A stretch of DNA of 9,265 nt from Caldisericota bacterium (GCA_022710025.1 JAKLHS010000021.1:1-9265); one strand, 5' to 3'. Counted from the stretch's first letter, positions 1 through 6,967 are shown. A program made the numbers and translations. The notes: a model not told the origin generated them from the sequence alone.

Positions 1-2
1 GT

Positions 3-956
3 TTCTCTCTCATGAGCATGACAAGCTTCGTGCAACTCGATGCCGTCGTGACTGCCATGAACCGGTTCATCGGTGATCAGTACATCGCAATGGGCATGCC
101 GGGGACGGACCCGTCTATTGTCCGGAATGCCGTCTCTGCGAAGTCATATGTCACCGTGGGGGGAGTGACGGCCGCGGGAAACCCACAGGAGATTGCCGGC
201 ATGGTCACGCAGCAGACGATGGTCATCCCGATCGTGCTGACATTGGTCATCATCATGGCGGCACAGATGATCGCGTCATCGATCGCCGGCGAGAAGGAGA
301 ACAAGACGCTGGAGACCCTGCTGTCGACACCCATCGGTCGCGGATCGCTTGTCACAGCCAAGATGATGTCCTCCGGCCTTGTTGCCCTGGTGTCAGCGGG
401 CGCCTACATGATTGGCATGAAAAGTTACATGGGCGGTATCATGGCCAGTGAAGCGGCGTCTCCCGGAGCGGTCGAAGCCGTGCAGAAGCTCGGGCTGGTG
501 CTGGACGTGCGGGGATATGTCCTCCTGGGTCTCAGCGTGTTCGCGGGAATCATGGTGGCGCTGGCGATCGCCGTTATCCTGGGGGCCTTCTCGGAAGACA
601 TCAAGAACGTCCAGGTCATGATAACACCACTTATGATGATGGTTTTGATGCCATATCTCATGACGATGTTCGTTGACGTGAACTCTGCATCGCCGTTCCT
701 CAGATGGTTGCTCTATGCCATTCCGTTCTCGCATCCGCTGCTTGCTCCGCAATACATCTATGCGCACAATTTCATGCCGGTCATTGCCGGGATCGCATAT
801 CAGGGACTGCTGTTTGCAGTATTTGCAACGATCGCGGCACGCATCTTCTCCACAGACCGCATCCTGACGATGCGTCTCAATACGGCGGCTCGCAAGAGAC
901 AGGGTGGCTGGATGCTTCGTCGTGGGGGGATCAGCTTCAGACTGCGACGCAAATAA
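3..956 (+). CDS. ABC-2 type transporter permease subunit (5' end missing)
   Basis: This is the membrane subunit of an ABC exporter of the ABC-2/NatB-like class; the substrate cannot be told from sequence. The frame is open to the left edge, and the first ATG (base 12) has no ribosome site in view. The family normally has an N-terminal membrane span and an extracellular domain before the part seen here, so the true start probably lies outside the window. Counting from that ATG, a hydrophobic span at about residues 71-93 is followed by AGEKENKTLETLLSTPIGR (92-110), the cytoplasmic coupling motif typical of ABC-2 permeases. Further spans lie at about 119-135, 168-192, 200-221, 229-248 and 256-280. 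The tail (about 281-314) is strongly basic and cytoplasmic. The ATPase partner would be expected upstream. The gene ends 3 bases before the convergent MFS gene. Family confidence is high; the transported substrate is unknown. Confidence 0.88.
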   Translation, partial: FSLMSMTSFVQLDAVVTAMNRFIGDQYIAMGMPGTDPSIVRNAVSAKSYVTVGGVTAAGNPQEIAGMVTQQTMVIPIVLTLVIIMAAQMIASSIAGEKENKTLETLLSTPIGRGSLVTAKMMSSGLVALVSAGAYMIGMKSYMGGIMASEAASPGAVEAVQKLGLVLDVRGYVLLGLSVFAGIMVALAIAVILGAFSEDIKNVQVMITPLMMMVLMPYLMTMFVDVNSASPFLRWLLYAIPFSHPLLAPQYIYAHNFMPVIAGIAYQGLLFAVFATIAARIFSTDRILTMRLNTAARKRQGGWMLRRGGISFRLRRK

Positions 957-959
957 TTC

Positions 960-2306
960 TCACGAGAAGCGCGACATACGAATCCCCCGGCCTCCAGACC
1001 GGGGGATTGTGCATTCAGCAGAGATGTCGGGGGCAGCTGGCTTGTCGCCGGGCCGCACGAACAGCATGCAGACGACGGCGAGGGCAAAGAAGATACCGGC
1101 GTATGGAAACATGACTGACATGGTTCCGCCTGCAAGATCGGCGATACATCCCACCAGGGGCGGGCTGACGATACTGGCAGCCTGAGAGAAGAGATAGTAG
1201 AGGCCCGTAAGCGATCCGATCAGCGTAAGATCACCCATGTCCAGGAGCATCGGCAGTGAGTTGATGTTGACCAGAGCCCACGAAAGCCCGACCGCGACGA
1301 ACACTGCCAGCTCTACGGCGGGCACGATGTAGAAGGCAAGCAGCAAGACCATGGCGGTCACGCCGACGAGTCCGACGATGATAGCCGTTTTACGACTGAG
1401 CACCTTGCCGATGTAGCCGGCGGGAATGGCGAAGGCCATGAAAGCAACGGCGAGAACCCCAAGATTGAATTTCACATTTGTTTCGATACCAGATCGTGTC
1501 CCTAGCCATTCAACGGAACTCCGTGCCGATGGACCCTCAAGAGTCATGTAGACGGGGTAGAACGTCTCGACTGCGCTGTATGCCATAAACCAGAAAAAGA
1601 TGGCGAGGCAGACGAGCAGCAGGCTGCGATATGAAGGTGTCCAGAGGCGGCGCAACAGAGAGAAATCCATGTGTTGCGATCGAGGCAGCTGCCGGTCGAG
1701 CGCGTCGCGCGGCTCGCGGATCGTCAGGAAGACGACAGCTGTCGCCGCAAGGACTGCAATGCTCGCCATTGCGAATCCGAGAGGTCGGTTACCGGCGGAA
1801 ACCTTGCCCACGACGAAGTAGACCAGCAAAGATCCACATCCTCCCACCACGTTGATGGCTCCGTTGGCCGGCGAACGCTCTTCAGGAGGGACTACGTCGG
1901 GCATCAGGGCGGCGATCGGCGAACGGGAAATGCCGACGCACACGTTGACAAGGAAGAGCGTCAGGACAAACGCTGCGAGAGAGGATGCCGTCGTTCCCAT
2001 CCACAGCGGGATCCACGGGACAATCGCAAACAGGATGGCGCCGACCGGCATGGTCGAGACGATGAAGGGCATGCGACGGCCAATACGCGTCCACGTGTGA
2101 TCCGACCAGAACCCGACTATCGGAACGAGGGTGACGGCAAGGATGTTGTCCAGGTTCATCACCCAGCCGGAAGCAGCGTAGGACAGGCCGTATGTGCTTC
2201 TGAGGATGATGGGGATATCAGCGTTGTAGAGAGACCACAGGACCGAGACGCCGAAAAAACCGAATCCGATCAGGAGGATCTTGAGAAGAGCAACCTTCCG
2301 CTTCAT
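960..2306 (-). CDS. MFS transporter, SLC45/GPH sugar-symporter type
   Basis: This is a predicted 448-residue inner-membrane secondary transporter with about 12 hydrophobic spans. The MFS signature between spans 2 and 3 is clear: GFWSD (65-69) then RIGRRMPF (74-81), the version found in sucrose/maltose-type SLC45 and GPH proteins. MPDVVPPEERSPANGAIN (135-152) after span 4 and GLSWALVNINSLPML (340-354) in the second half also fit that group. A sugar:cation symport role is therefore likely, but the substrate is not shown. The start ATG is preceded by GAGGGG at a suitable distance. The gene lies 95 bases downstream of pyk on the same strand, so it may be partly co-transcribed with it. The hydrophilic tail after span 12 (about 419-448) is low in conservation features, and the codons for about residues 433-441 form the hairpin at 981-1008. 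The tail may be an accidental extension. Confidence 0.85.
   Translation of the reverse strand: MKRKVALLKILLIGFGFFGVSVLWSLYNADIPIILRSTYGLSYAASGWVMNLDNILAVTLVPIVGFWSDHTWTRIGRRMPFIVSTMPVGAILFAIVPWIPLWMGTTASSLAAFVLTLFLVNVCVGISRSPIAALMPDVVPPEERSPANGAINVVGGCGSLLVYFVVGKVSAGNRPLGFAMASIAVLAATAVVFLTIREPRDALDRQLPRSQHMDFSLLRRLWTPSYRSLLLVCLAIFFWFMAYSAVETFYPVYMTLEGPSARSSVEWLGTRSGIETNVKFNLGVLAVAFMAFAIPAGYIGKVLSRKTAIIVGLVGVTAMVLLLAFYIVPAVELAVFVAVGLSWALVNINSLPMLLDMGDLTLIGSLTGLYYLFSQAASIVSPPLVGCIADLAGGTMSVMFPYAGIFFALAVVCMLFVRPGDKPAAPDISAECTIPRSGGRGIRMSRFS
981..1008. terminator. Perfect 10-bp GC-rich hairpin between convergent genes
   Basis: The arms AATCCCCCGG (981-990) and CCGGGGGATT (999-1008) are exact inverse complements around an 8-base loop. 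The hairpin starts 24 bases after the permease stop codon, a usual place for a terminator of that gene. It lies wholly inside the last codons of the oppositely oriented MFS gene. Neither side has a good T-run, so it is not a textbook intrinsic terminator. It may act in both directions, or block transcripts arriving from either side. The structure is certain; the function is inferred. Confidence 0.5.
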
Positions 2307-2333
2307 GCCTGTTTCCCCTCATCGAGACATACC

Positions 2334-2351
2334 CCGGTGCCGATGCACCGG
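2334..2351 (-). other. Short hairpin in the pyk-MFS intergenic leader
   Basis: The arms CCGGTGC (2334-2340) and GCACCGG (2345-2351) pair perfectly over 7 bp around a 4-base loop. The hairpin sits 28 bases before the MFS start codon and about 50 bases after the pyk stop. No T-run follows in the - direction, so it does not look like a simple terminator. It could be an RNA processing or stabilising stem, or chance. A weak promoter-like pair lies just upstream on the - strand (TTGCAA at 2382-2387 and TAGACT at 2361-2366, spacer 15). If that pair is real, the hairpin would stand at the extreme 5' end of the MFS transcript. Confidence 0.3.
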
Positions 2352-2401
2352 ACCAGCGTCAGTCTATGCGATCGGCATCTTTTGCAACGACGCCATGTGC
2401 T

Positions 2402-3835
2402 CTACTCGAGTTCCTCGACCTTGAGGAGATTGGTGCTTCCGGCGATACCGGCGTGAGAGCCAGCCGTGATGACGATTTTCTCGCCCCGGCGCGCGAGCCG
2501 CGAGCGCCGGGCCATCGTGACGGCAGTCTGCAGGATGTGATCCACGCTCGCGAATCGCTGAACGACCATGGGTGCGATCCCGAAATACAGGGCAAGCCTG
2601 CGTTGTACTTGGTCACCGGGTGTCAGCGCAAGGATCGGCATATGAGGCCGGTAACGGGAGAGCAGGATGGATGTCCTGCCGGATTCCGTAGCGCAGACGA
2701 TGAGCTTGGCACCGACGGTCTGCGCAGCGCGGACGGCGGCATATGCGATAGCATCCGACGTGTCTGCGGCGGGTTGCATACTCCGGGCTTCCACGGCAGA
2801 CCAGAACAGCTTGCTCTTCTCCGTTGTCTCGATGACTTTGTTCATCATCTCGACGGATTCCACGGGATACTTGCCCACAGCAGTCTCGTTGCTCAGCATC
2901 GCCGCGTCCGTGCCATCGAAGATGGCGTTTGCCACGTCCGTGACCTCTGCTCGCGTGGGCGTCGGATTCTCTACCATGGAGTTCAGCATTTGTGTCGCGG
3001 TGATGACCGGTTTTCCCAGCCGGTTACACAGCGCGATGATGCGCTTCTGGATGAGGGGCACCTCCTCTATGGGAGCTTCGACGCCGAGGTCTCCCCTGGC
3101 GACCATGACGGCATCCGCCACGGCAGCGATACTCTCTATGTTCTGCACCGCCTGCCACTTCTCGATCTTGACGATGACAGGGACATGCGCATCGTGCGCT
3201 TCCATGACCGCCCGCAATTCGCGTACGTCATCTGCGCTCCGTACAAACGACAGGGCGACATAGTCTACGCCGGCACGCAGCCCGACGATGAGATCGCGCC
3301 GGTCCTTCTCCGTCAGCGAGGGGACGCGCAGATCCGATCGGGGGAAATTGACGCCCTTGCGATCGGACAGGATGCCACCCTTGATCACGTCGGTAACGAC
3401 GGTATCGGATTGAACCTCGCGTACCTTGAGGCGAATGAGTCCATCATTGATGAAGACCGATTCCCCGGGCTTCACCTCTTTCGCCAGGTGGGGATAGTCG
3501 ACGGAAGCTTCGGAGCAGTTGCCGTCGATTCTCCGGGTGCACAGTCGGAACGTGTCGCCTGCGATCAGGTTGCAGGGGCCTTTGCTGAAGGTCCCGAGGC
3601 GGATCTTGGGACCCTGGAGGTCCTGAATGACGGCAAGCGGAAGTCCGAGGGCCTCGCGCACTTTTCTGACGGTGTCGATCGTTGCCATATGATCGTCCGC
3701 TTTGCCATGGGAGAAATTGATGCGGAAAACGTCCGCGCCATGTTCGGCAAGAGACCGGATCATGTCCTCTGAACGTGTCACCGGCCCCAGTGTGGCCACG
3801 ATCTTGGTGCGATGCATTCCTGTGTCATCCCGCAT
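2402..3835 (-). CDS. pyk: Pyruvate kinase (K+-independent type)
   Basis: This cytoplasmic glycolytic enzyme (EC 2.7.1.40) transfers phosphate from phosphoenolpyruvate to ADP. The 477 residues span the A barrel, the inserted B domain (about 70-168) and the C-terminal domain (about 355-475). The extra C-terminal PEP-utiliser domain of Bacillus-type enzymes is absent. Visible active-site elements are RINFSHG (38-44), catalytic Lys223 in VKIEK, Mg2+ ligands Glu225 and Asp249 (ARGDLG), and Thr281 (ATQML). QDLQGPKIRLG (71-81) has Lys77 where K+-dependent enzymes have Glu117 (rabbit numbering), with Leu73, Gln74 and Leu80 alongside. This is the K+-independent residue set. Asn285 replaces the usual Glu in ATQMLESM. 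The chosen ATG has GGAGG 5 bases upstream; the internal Met7 lacks an equally good site. The gene follows the hsp20 terminator; only a weak -10-like TATCAT (3869-3874) is seen upstream. Confidence 0.97.
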   Translation of the reverse strand: MRDDTGMHRTKIVATLGPVTRSEDMIRSLAEHGADVFRINFSHGKADDHMATIDTVRKVREALGLPLAVIQDLQGPKIRLGTFSKGPCNLIAGDTFRLCTRRIDGNCSEASVDYPHLAKEVKPGESVFINDGLIRLKVREVQSDTVVTDVIKGGILSDRKGVNFPRSDLRVPSLTEKDRRDLIVGLRAGVDYVALSFVRSADDVRELRAVMEAHDAHVPVIVKIEKWQAVQNIESIAAVADAVMVARGDLGVEAPIEEVPLIQKRIIALCNRLGKPVITATQMLNSMVENPTPTRAEVTDVANAIFDGTDAAMLSNETAVGKYPVESVEMMNKVIETTEKSKLFWSAVEARSMQPAADTSDAIAYAAVRAAQTVGAKLIVCATESGRTSILLSRYRPHMPILALTPGDQVQRRLALYFGIAPMVVQRFASVDHILQTAVTMARRSRLARRGEKIVITAGSHAGIAGSTNLLKVEELE

Positions 3836-3892
3836 GGCTTCCTCCGTAGCTGAGCCCTCTCCGCCTACATGATAGCGATACTGCGCGCTGGA

Positions 3893-3928
3893 AAAACGGA
3901 AGGGCCCCGGAGGAGATGATCCGGGGCC
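3893..3928 (-). terminator. Intrinsic terminator of hsp20
   Basis: On the + strand GGCCCCGGA (3903-3911) and TCCGGGGCC (3920-3928) pair perfectly over 9 bp around an 8-base loop. Read on the - strand, the stem is followed within a few bases by a T5 run (the A-run just left of 3899). It begins 23 bases after the hsp20 stop. This separates hsp20 from pyk, although read-through cannot be excluded. Confidence 0.8.
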
Positions 3929-3951
3929 GGTGTTTACCAGAGTACAGCGCG

Positions 3952-4443
3952 TTACTTGATCGTGATTTCCTTCGTCGAAGGTTCCGGCAGCGCTTTCTTG
4001 GGCAATTCCAGCTTCAGCACGCCGTTGTCGTGCGTCGCCGTGATATGATCCTCGTCCACGGTGGAGCCCAGAGGAATCTCGCGGTAGAACCGACCATAAT
4101 ACCGTTCCGTGTAATAGTTGCCGGACTTCTTGTCGCCCTTCTCCGTCTCCTTCCTGGTCTCGGCCGAGACGGCAAGGACGTTGTCTTTCACCTTGATGTG
4201 AATGTCCTTCTTATCGACACCGGGCAGCTCCACGTTGACCGTGTATTTGGCGTCGTCCTCATCCAGCTCGATCGCCGGAACGTAGTATTCCCCCATGGGA
4301 GCAAGACTGGCGCCTGTTCTGCTCGAAGCGGCAGGCAGCGCGGCGGCGCGATGTCGTGGTTCACCGAAGAAGTTGTCAAACAAACGGTCCATCTGCTGCT
4401 CGACTCTCCTCAGCTCTTCGAATGGATCGTATCGTATCATCAT
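3952..4443 (-). CDS. hsp20: Small heat-shock protein, Hsp20/alpha-crystallin family
   Basis: This is an ATP-independent holdase chaperone that binds unfolding proteins in large oligomers in the cytoplasm. The 163 residues are normal for the family. The N-terminal arm reads MMIRYDPFEELRR and is followed by an amphipathic region. The alpha-crystallin domain runs from about 51 to 150, with VELPGVDKKDI (71-81), YGRFYREIPL (116-125) and the signature GVLKLELPKK (141-150). The C-terminal oligomerisation IxI motif is I160-T-I162, three residues from the end. An upstream in-frame GTG at 4452 overlaps the ribosome site itself, so the start is placed at ATG 4443, 8 bases after GGAGG; the next codon, ATG 4440, is also possible. 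The gene forms a single transcription unit with its own promoter, CIRCE operator and terminator. HrcA repression with heat induction is strongly suggested. Confidence 0.96.
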   Translation of the reverse strand: MMIRYDPFEELRRVEQQMDRLFDNFFGEPRHRAAALPAASSRTGASLAPMGEYYVPAIELDEDDAKYTVNVELPGVDKKDIHIKVKDNVLAVSAETRKETEKGDKKSGNYYTERYYGRFYREIPLGSTVDEDHITATHDNGVLKLELPKKALPEPSTKEITIK

Positions 4444-4449
4444 ACTGCA

Positions 4450-4457
4450 CACCTCCC
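4450..4457 (-). promoter_or_regulatory. Ribosome binding site that sets the hsp20 start
   Basis: On the - strand the bases read GGGAGGTG. The GGAGG core ends 8 bases before ATG 4443. The alternative GTG start (4450-4452) would use part of this element as its own start codon, which argues against it. Confidence 0.8.
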
Positions 4458-4513
4458 TGTCTATTGTTTTGCCTTCAGGAGCTTTTTAATTCCCCTTTTC
4501 AGGCTGTGCATCG

Positions 4514-4557
4514 ATTATACAATTAGCAGTCTATAATTGCGAGTGCCAATATGTGAA
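4514..4557 (-). promoter_or_regulatory. hsp20 promoter region
   Basis: On the - strand TTCACA (4557-4552) is followed after 16 bases by TATAGA (4535-4530), a reasonable sigma-A type promoter. A perfect TATAAT also lies at 4519-4514, but it has no good -35 at the right distance (TCGCAA at 17 bases). Either -10 would place the transcription start in or just downstream of the CIRCE element, as expected for HrcA repression. Confidence 0.55.
4523..4549. promoter_or_regulatory. CIRCE operator (HrcA binding site) of hsp20
   Basis: The + strand reads TTAGCAGTC, 9 bases, GAGTGCCAA. The CIRCE consensus is TTAGCACTC-N9-GAGTGCTAA, so each arm matches 8 of 9 bases and the spacer is exactly 9. It overlaps the hsp20 promoter on the - strand and lies 80 bases upstream of the start codon. 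HrcA should bind here and release on heat shock. An hrcA gene is not in the window but must exist elsewhere for this to work. Confidence 0.88.
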
Positions 4558-4705
4558 TAATCAGTGAAAAACGCATACTCAGACATCGTTTCGATGTTGA
4601 TGGTTAGCGATCCGGGTTTCATCAGCCTGCAGGGGTCCGTGATTGGAGACACAAGAGAAGATCGGATATAGAGATGTATTACCGATCGTGAGATGTGAGG
4701 GTCGG

Positions 4706-4738
4706 AAGAAAAAAGCGGAGGCTGTCATGTCTCCGCTT
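4706..4738 (-). terminator. Intrinsic terminator of hppA
   Basis: On the + strand AAGCGGAG (4713-4720) and CTCCGCTT (4731-4738) pair perfectly over 8 bp with a 10-base loop. On the - strand the stem runs straight into T6. It lies 24 bases after the hppA stop codon. This is a textbook Rho-independent terminator, and it insulates hsp20 from hppA transcription. Confidence 0.9.
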
Positions 4739-4761
4739 CATGCGCTATATCTGTTGAAGTT

Positions 4762-6732
4762 CTAGAACAGCGGTTCTATTCCCGCGATGAGCAGGGCCGC
4801 CATGCCGATGAGCTTCATGAAAATAAGCAGCGCGGGTCCGGCGACGTCCTTGAGGGGATCTCCGACAGTGTCTGCGGCTACGGCTGCCTGATGTTCGAAC
4901 GATCCCTTGCGCCCGCTGTCCTCGATCAGTTTCTTGGCGTTGTCAAACGCCGTGCCCGTGTTGTTGAAGAAGGGACCCAGCAACGCTGACCCCAGCACGG
5001 CGCCGATGAGAAGTGCGCCCAGGGCCCAGTGACCGAATACGAGTCCGGCTACGATAGGGACGGCGATACTGATGACGCCCGGCAGAACCATCTCTTTAAG
5101 CGCGTTGCGGGTGGAGATGTCGATGCATGTGGCGTAATCCGGCTTGGCCTCGCCCCGCAGGATGCCGGGGATGCTCCTGAATTGACGACGAACCTCGTCG
5201 ACCATGAGCATGGCGGTCTTGGCAGCGGATCCGATCGTAAGCGAACTGATCAGGTACGGCAGACAGGTGCCGAGGAAGAGGAAGCCGATGGAGTATGGCT
5301 GCATGACGTTCATCGTCTTGAGGCCGACTGTCGAAAAGTAGGTGGAAAACAGGACAAACGACGTGACCGTACCGGAAGACATCGCGTAGGCTTTTGTCGT
5401 TGCCTTCATCGTGTTCCCGACGGAGTCGAGCTGCGACAGTGAATGAACGACGCGTTCATGCGCGCCGGACATCTCGGCGATACCGGAAGAGTTGTCGGTA
5501 ATGGGGCCGAAGGCGTCCGCTGTCATGATGTAACCGATGAGCAGGTCTGTCCCGATGTTGACGGACACGACGGCCAGCAGCGAGCCGCCGGAGATGAAGT
5601 ACGCGACGGCGACGGCGATGACGATCATGACGATCGACGCAAGAGGGCTCTGAAGGCCGATGGAGAGGCCGGTGATGACGTTGAGCGCGACACCCCTCTT
5701 GGACGCATCAGCAATGTCATGCACAGGTTTGCCGGAGGATCCTGCGTAGTGACGTGTGATGACCGACGATATGAGCGTCGTCACTACACCGAGGCAGGTC
5801 CCTATGAAGAGCGCCATGTCATGAACGAGAGCATGGCTGACGAGAAACGAACCCGCTACGGCAAGGACAGTGGTCACTGCCATGCCTGCGTAGAATGATG
5901 TCTCCGGAGGTCTGCGACTGAACAGGCGGATAGACAGTACGCCGATCATCGACGCAATGAGGCCGGTCGACTGGAGCAGCATGGGGTAGAAGATGACGCC
6001 TGCCCCATATTTCGAAACGAGCGTCATGGCGACGACCATGCCCGTAACGATATCGTCCGAGAATGTCTGGAAAAGATCGGCGCCGCGTCCTGCGCAGTCG
6101 CCCACGTTATCTCCCACGAGGTCTGCCACGACGGCCGGATTGCGCGGGTCGTCCTCCGGGATGTTCGCTTCCACTTTGCCCACCAGGTCCGCTCCGATGT
6201 CGGCGGCCTTGGTATAGATGCCCCCGCCGATCTGCGCAAAGAGCGCGGCGAAGCTGGCGCCGAAGCCGAATCCCACCAGAGGTTCAGGATTCTTGAAGAA
6301 CGCGTACAGCAACGACAACACCACAAGGCTGAAACCAGTTATCGAGAAGCCCATGATGGAACCGCCTGAAACGGCGGTAAGGAAAGCCTTGCTTACGGAG
6401 CTGGTAGCGTCGTCGGCAGTCTTGATGTTTGCGCGCGTCGACGCGCTCATTCCAACGAAAGAAGTGATCAGCGATGTGAACACGCCGAGCACGAACGTTG
6501 CGGCTGTCCAAATGCCGAGCGAGAAACCGAGGATGATTCCTATGACCGGTGTTACCAGCAGGATCGTACGAAGCTGGCGCGACAGGTACGCTCGGACACC
6601 GAGCGCGATGTAGCTGCCGATCTCTCCCATCTTCGGCGTGGTGATCTTTGCTGCTCTGAGTCTGAAAAATAGATACAGAGCGGTACCAATGCATGTGAGA
6701 CCTGCGACGACTGGAACGACAAGAAGATACAT
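4762..6732 (-). CDS. hppA: Membrane-bound H+-translocating pyrophosphatase (K+-independent)
   Basis: This integral membrane pump hydrolyses pyrophosphate to phosphate and exports ions; H+ is the likely ion. The 656 residues with about 16 spans fit the family. The catalytic set is complete (mung-bean enzyme numbering in brackets): Lys175 (250), Asp178 (253), Asp182 (257), Glu193 (268), Asp204, Asp208 and Asp212 (279, 283, 287), Asp413 (507), Asn440 (534), Asp597 and Lys600 (691, 694), Asp625, Lys628 and Asp629 (727, 730, 731). GNTMKATTKA (439-448) has Lys443 and Thr446, the K+-independent signature. The ion-gate helix reads CAGRGADLFQTFSDD (213-227), with Gln222 and Asp226 where other members have Glu at one or other position. 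These departures suggest the divergent, Na+-regulated H+-PPase subfamily. The ATG has GGAGG 6 bases upstream. A consensus promoter and a strong terminator make it monocistronic. Confidence 0.96.
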   Translation of the reverse strand: MYLLVVPVVAGLTCIGTALYLFFRLRAAKITTPKMGEIGSYIALGVRAYLSRQLRTILLVTPVIGIILGFSLGIWTAATFVLGVFTSLITSFVGMSASTRANIKTADDATSSVSKAFLTAVSGGSIMGFSITGFSLVVLSLLYAFFKNPEPLVGFGFGASFAALFAQIGGGIYTKAADIGADLVGKVEANIPEDDPRNPAVVADLVGDNVGDCAGRGADLFQTFSDDIVTGMVVAMTLVSKYGAGVIFYPMLLQSTGLIASMIGVLSIRLFSRRPPETSFYAGMAVTTVLAVAGSFLVSHALVHDMALFIGTCLGVVTTLISSVITRHYAGSSGKPVHDIADASKRGVALNVITGLSIGLQSPLASIVMIVIAVAVAYFISGGSLLAVVSVNIGTDLLIGYIMTADAFGPITDNSSGIAEMSGAHERVVHSLSQLDSVGNTMKATTKAYAMSSGTVTSFVLFSTYFSTVGLKTMNVMQPYSIGFLFLGTCLPYLISSLTIGSAAKTAMLMVDEVRRQFRSIPGILRGEAKPDYATCIDISTRNALKEMVLPGVISIAVPIVAGLVFGHWALGALLIGAVLGSALLGPFFNNTGTAFDNAKKLIEDSGRKGSFEHQAAVAADTVGDPLKDVAGPALLIFMKLIGMAALLIAGIEPLF

Positions 6733-6805
6733 TTCACGCCTCCGGAAGCTGGATTCGGGAGAGTCAGAGCGACGGCAAGACCTCCTGCCAGCAGAACGAA
6801 AGGTA

Positions 6806-6832
6806 ATTATATGCGTCAGCCCGTCTTGTCAA
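6806..6832 (-). promoter_or_regulatory. hppA promoter
   Basis: On the - strand a perfect TTGACA (6832-6827) and a perfect TATAAT (6811-6806) are separated by 15 bases, slightly shorter than the usual 16-18. The start of transcription would fall near 6799, giving a leader of about 65 bases before the hppA ATG. Both hexamers match the sigma-70/sigma-A consensus exactly, so a promoter is likely despite the short spacer. Confidence 0.65.
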
Positions 6833-6967
6833 CAGGGGCGGTTCGCCGTATCGGGGGCAGATGAACGTGAAAAGCCGGATGGATTGGTCTTCACACTCCG
6901 AGACCGCAACATGCGGAAGAATCTCGATGTGTTTGATCGTGTCACCATGGCAAGCACAGTAACGACC

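Larger units (their letters stand above)
4444..4761. other. Intergenic region between hppA and hsp20
   Basis: From right to left on the - strand this stretch holds the hppA terminator (4706-4738), a spacer, and the hsp20 promoter with CIRCE and leader (4444-4557). Within the spacer (4561-4705) I see only two modest inverted repeats: ACATCG/CGATGT at 4583-4597 (6 bp, 3-base loop) and GATCGG/CCGATC at 4660-4687 (6 bp, 16-base loop). No convincing small gene or RNA is seen there. Confidence 0.6.

Noticed and set aside
1671..2456. A 261-codon + strand frame opposite the MFS gene
   Set aside because: The composition is highly charged and low in hydrophobic residues, as expected for the antisense of a membrane protein gene. 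No ribosome site or family motif supports it.
2486..2510. GC-rich inverted repeat CCGGCGC/GCGCCGG inside pyk
   Set aside because: It lies in an arginine-rich coding stretch where such repeats arise from CGC/CGG codons, with no T-run or boundary nearby.
2366..3772. A 468-codon open frame on the + strand opposite pyruvate kinase
   Set aside because: It is antisense to a full-length, motif-complete pyruvate kinase, and its product has no family motifs. High G+C codon use in pyk leaves the opposite frame open by chance.
4450..4452. GTG as the hsp20 start, giving three more residues
   Set aside because: The GTG is part of the GGGAGGTG ribosome site itself; ATG 4443 has ideal spacing from it.
4583..4597. 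Small hairpin ACATCG-TTT-CGATGT upstream of hsp20
   Set aside because: Only 6 bp, not GC-rich, no T-run and no link to a gene boundary. It could be chance, so it is only mentioned in the intergenic entry.
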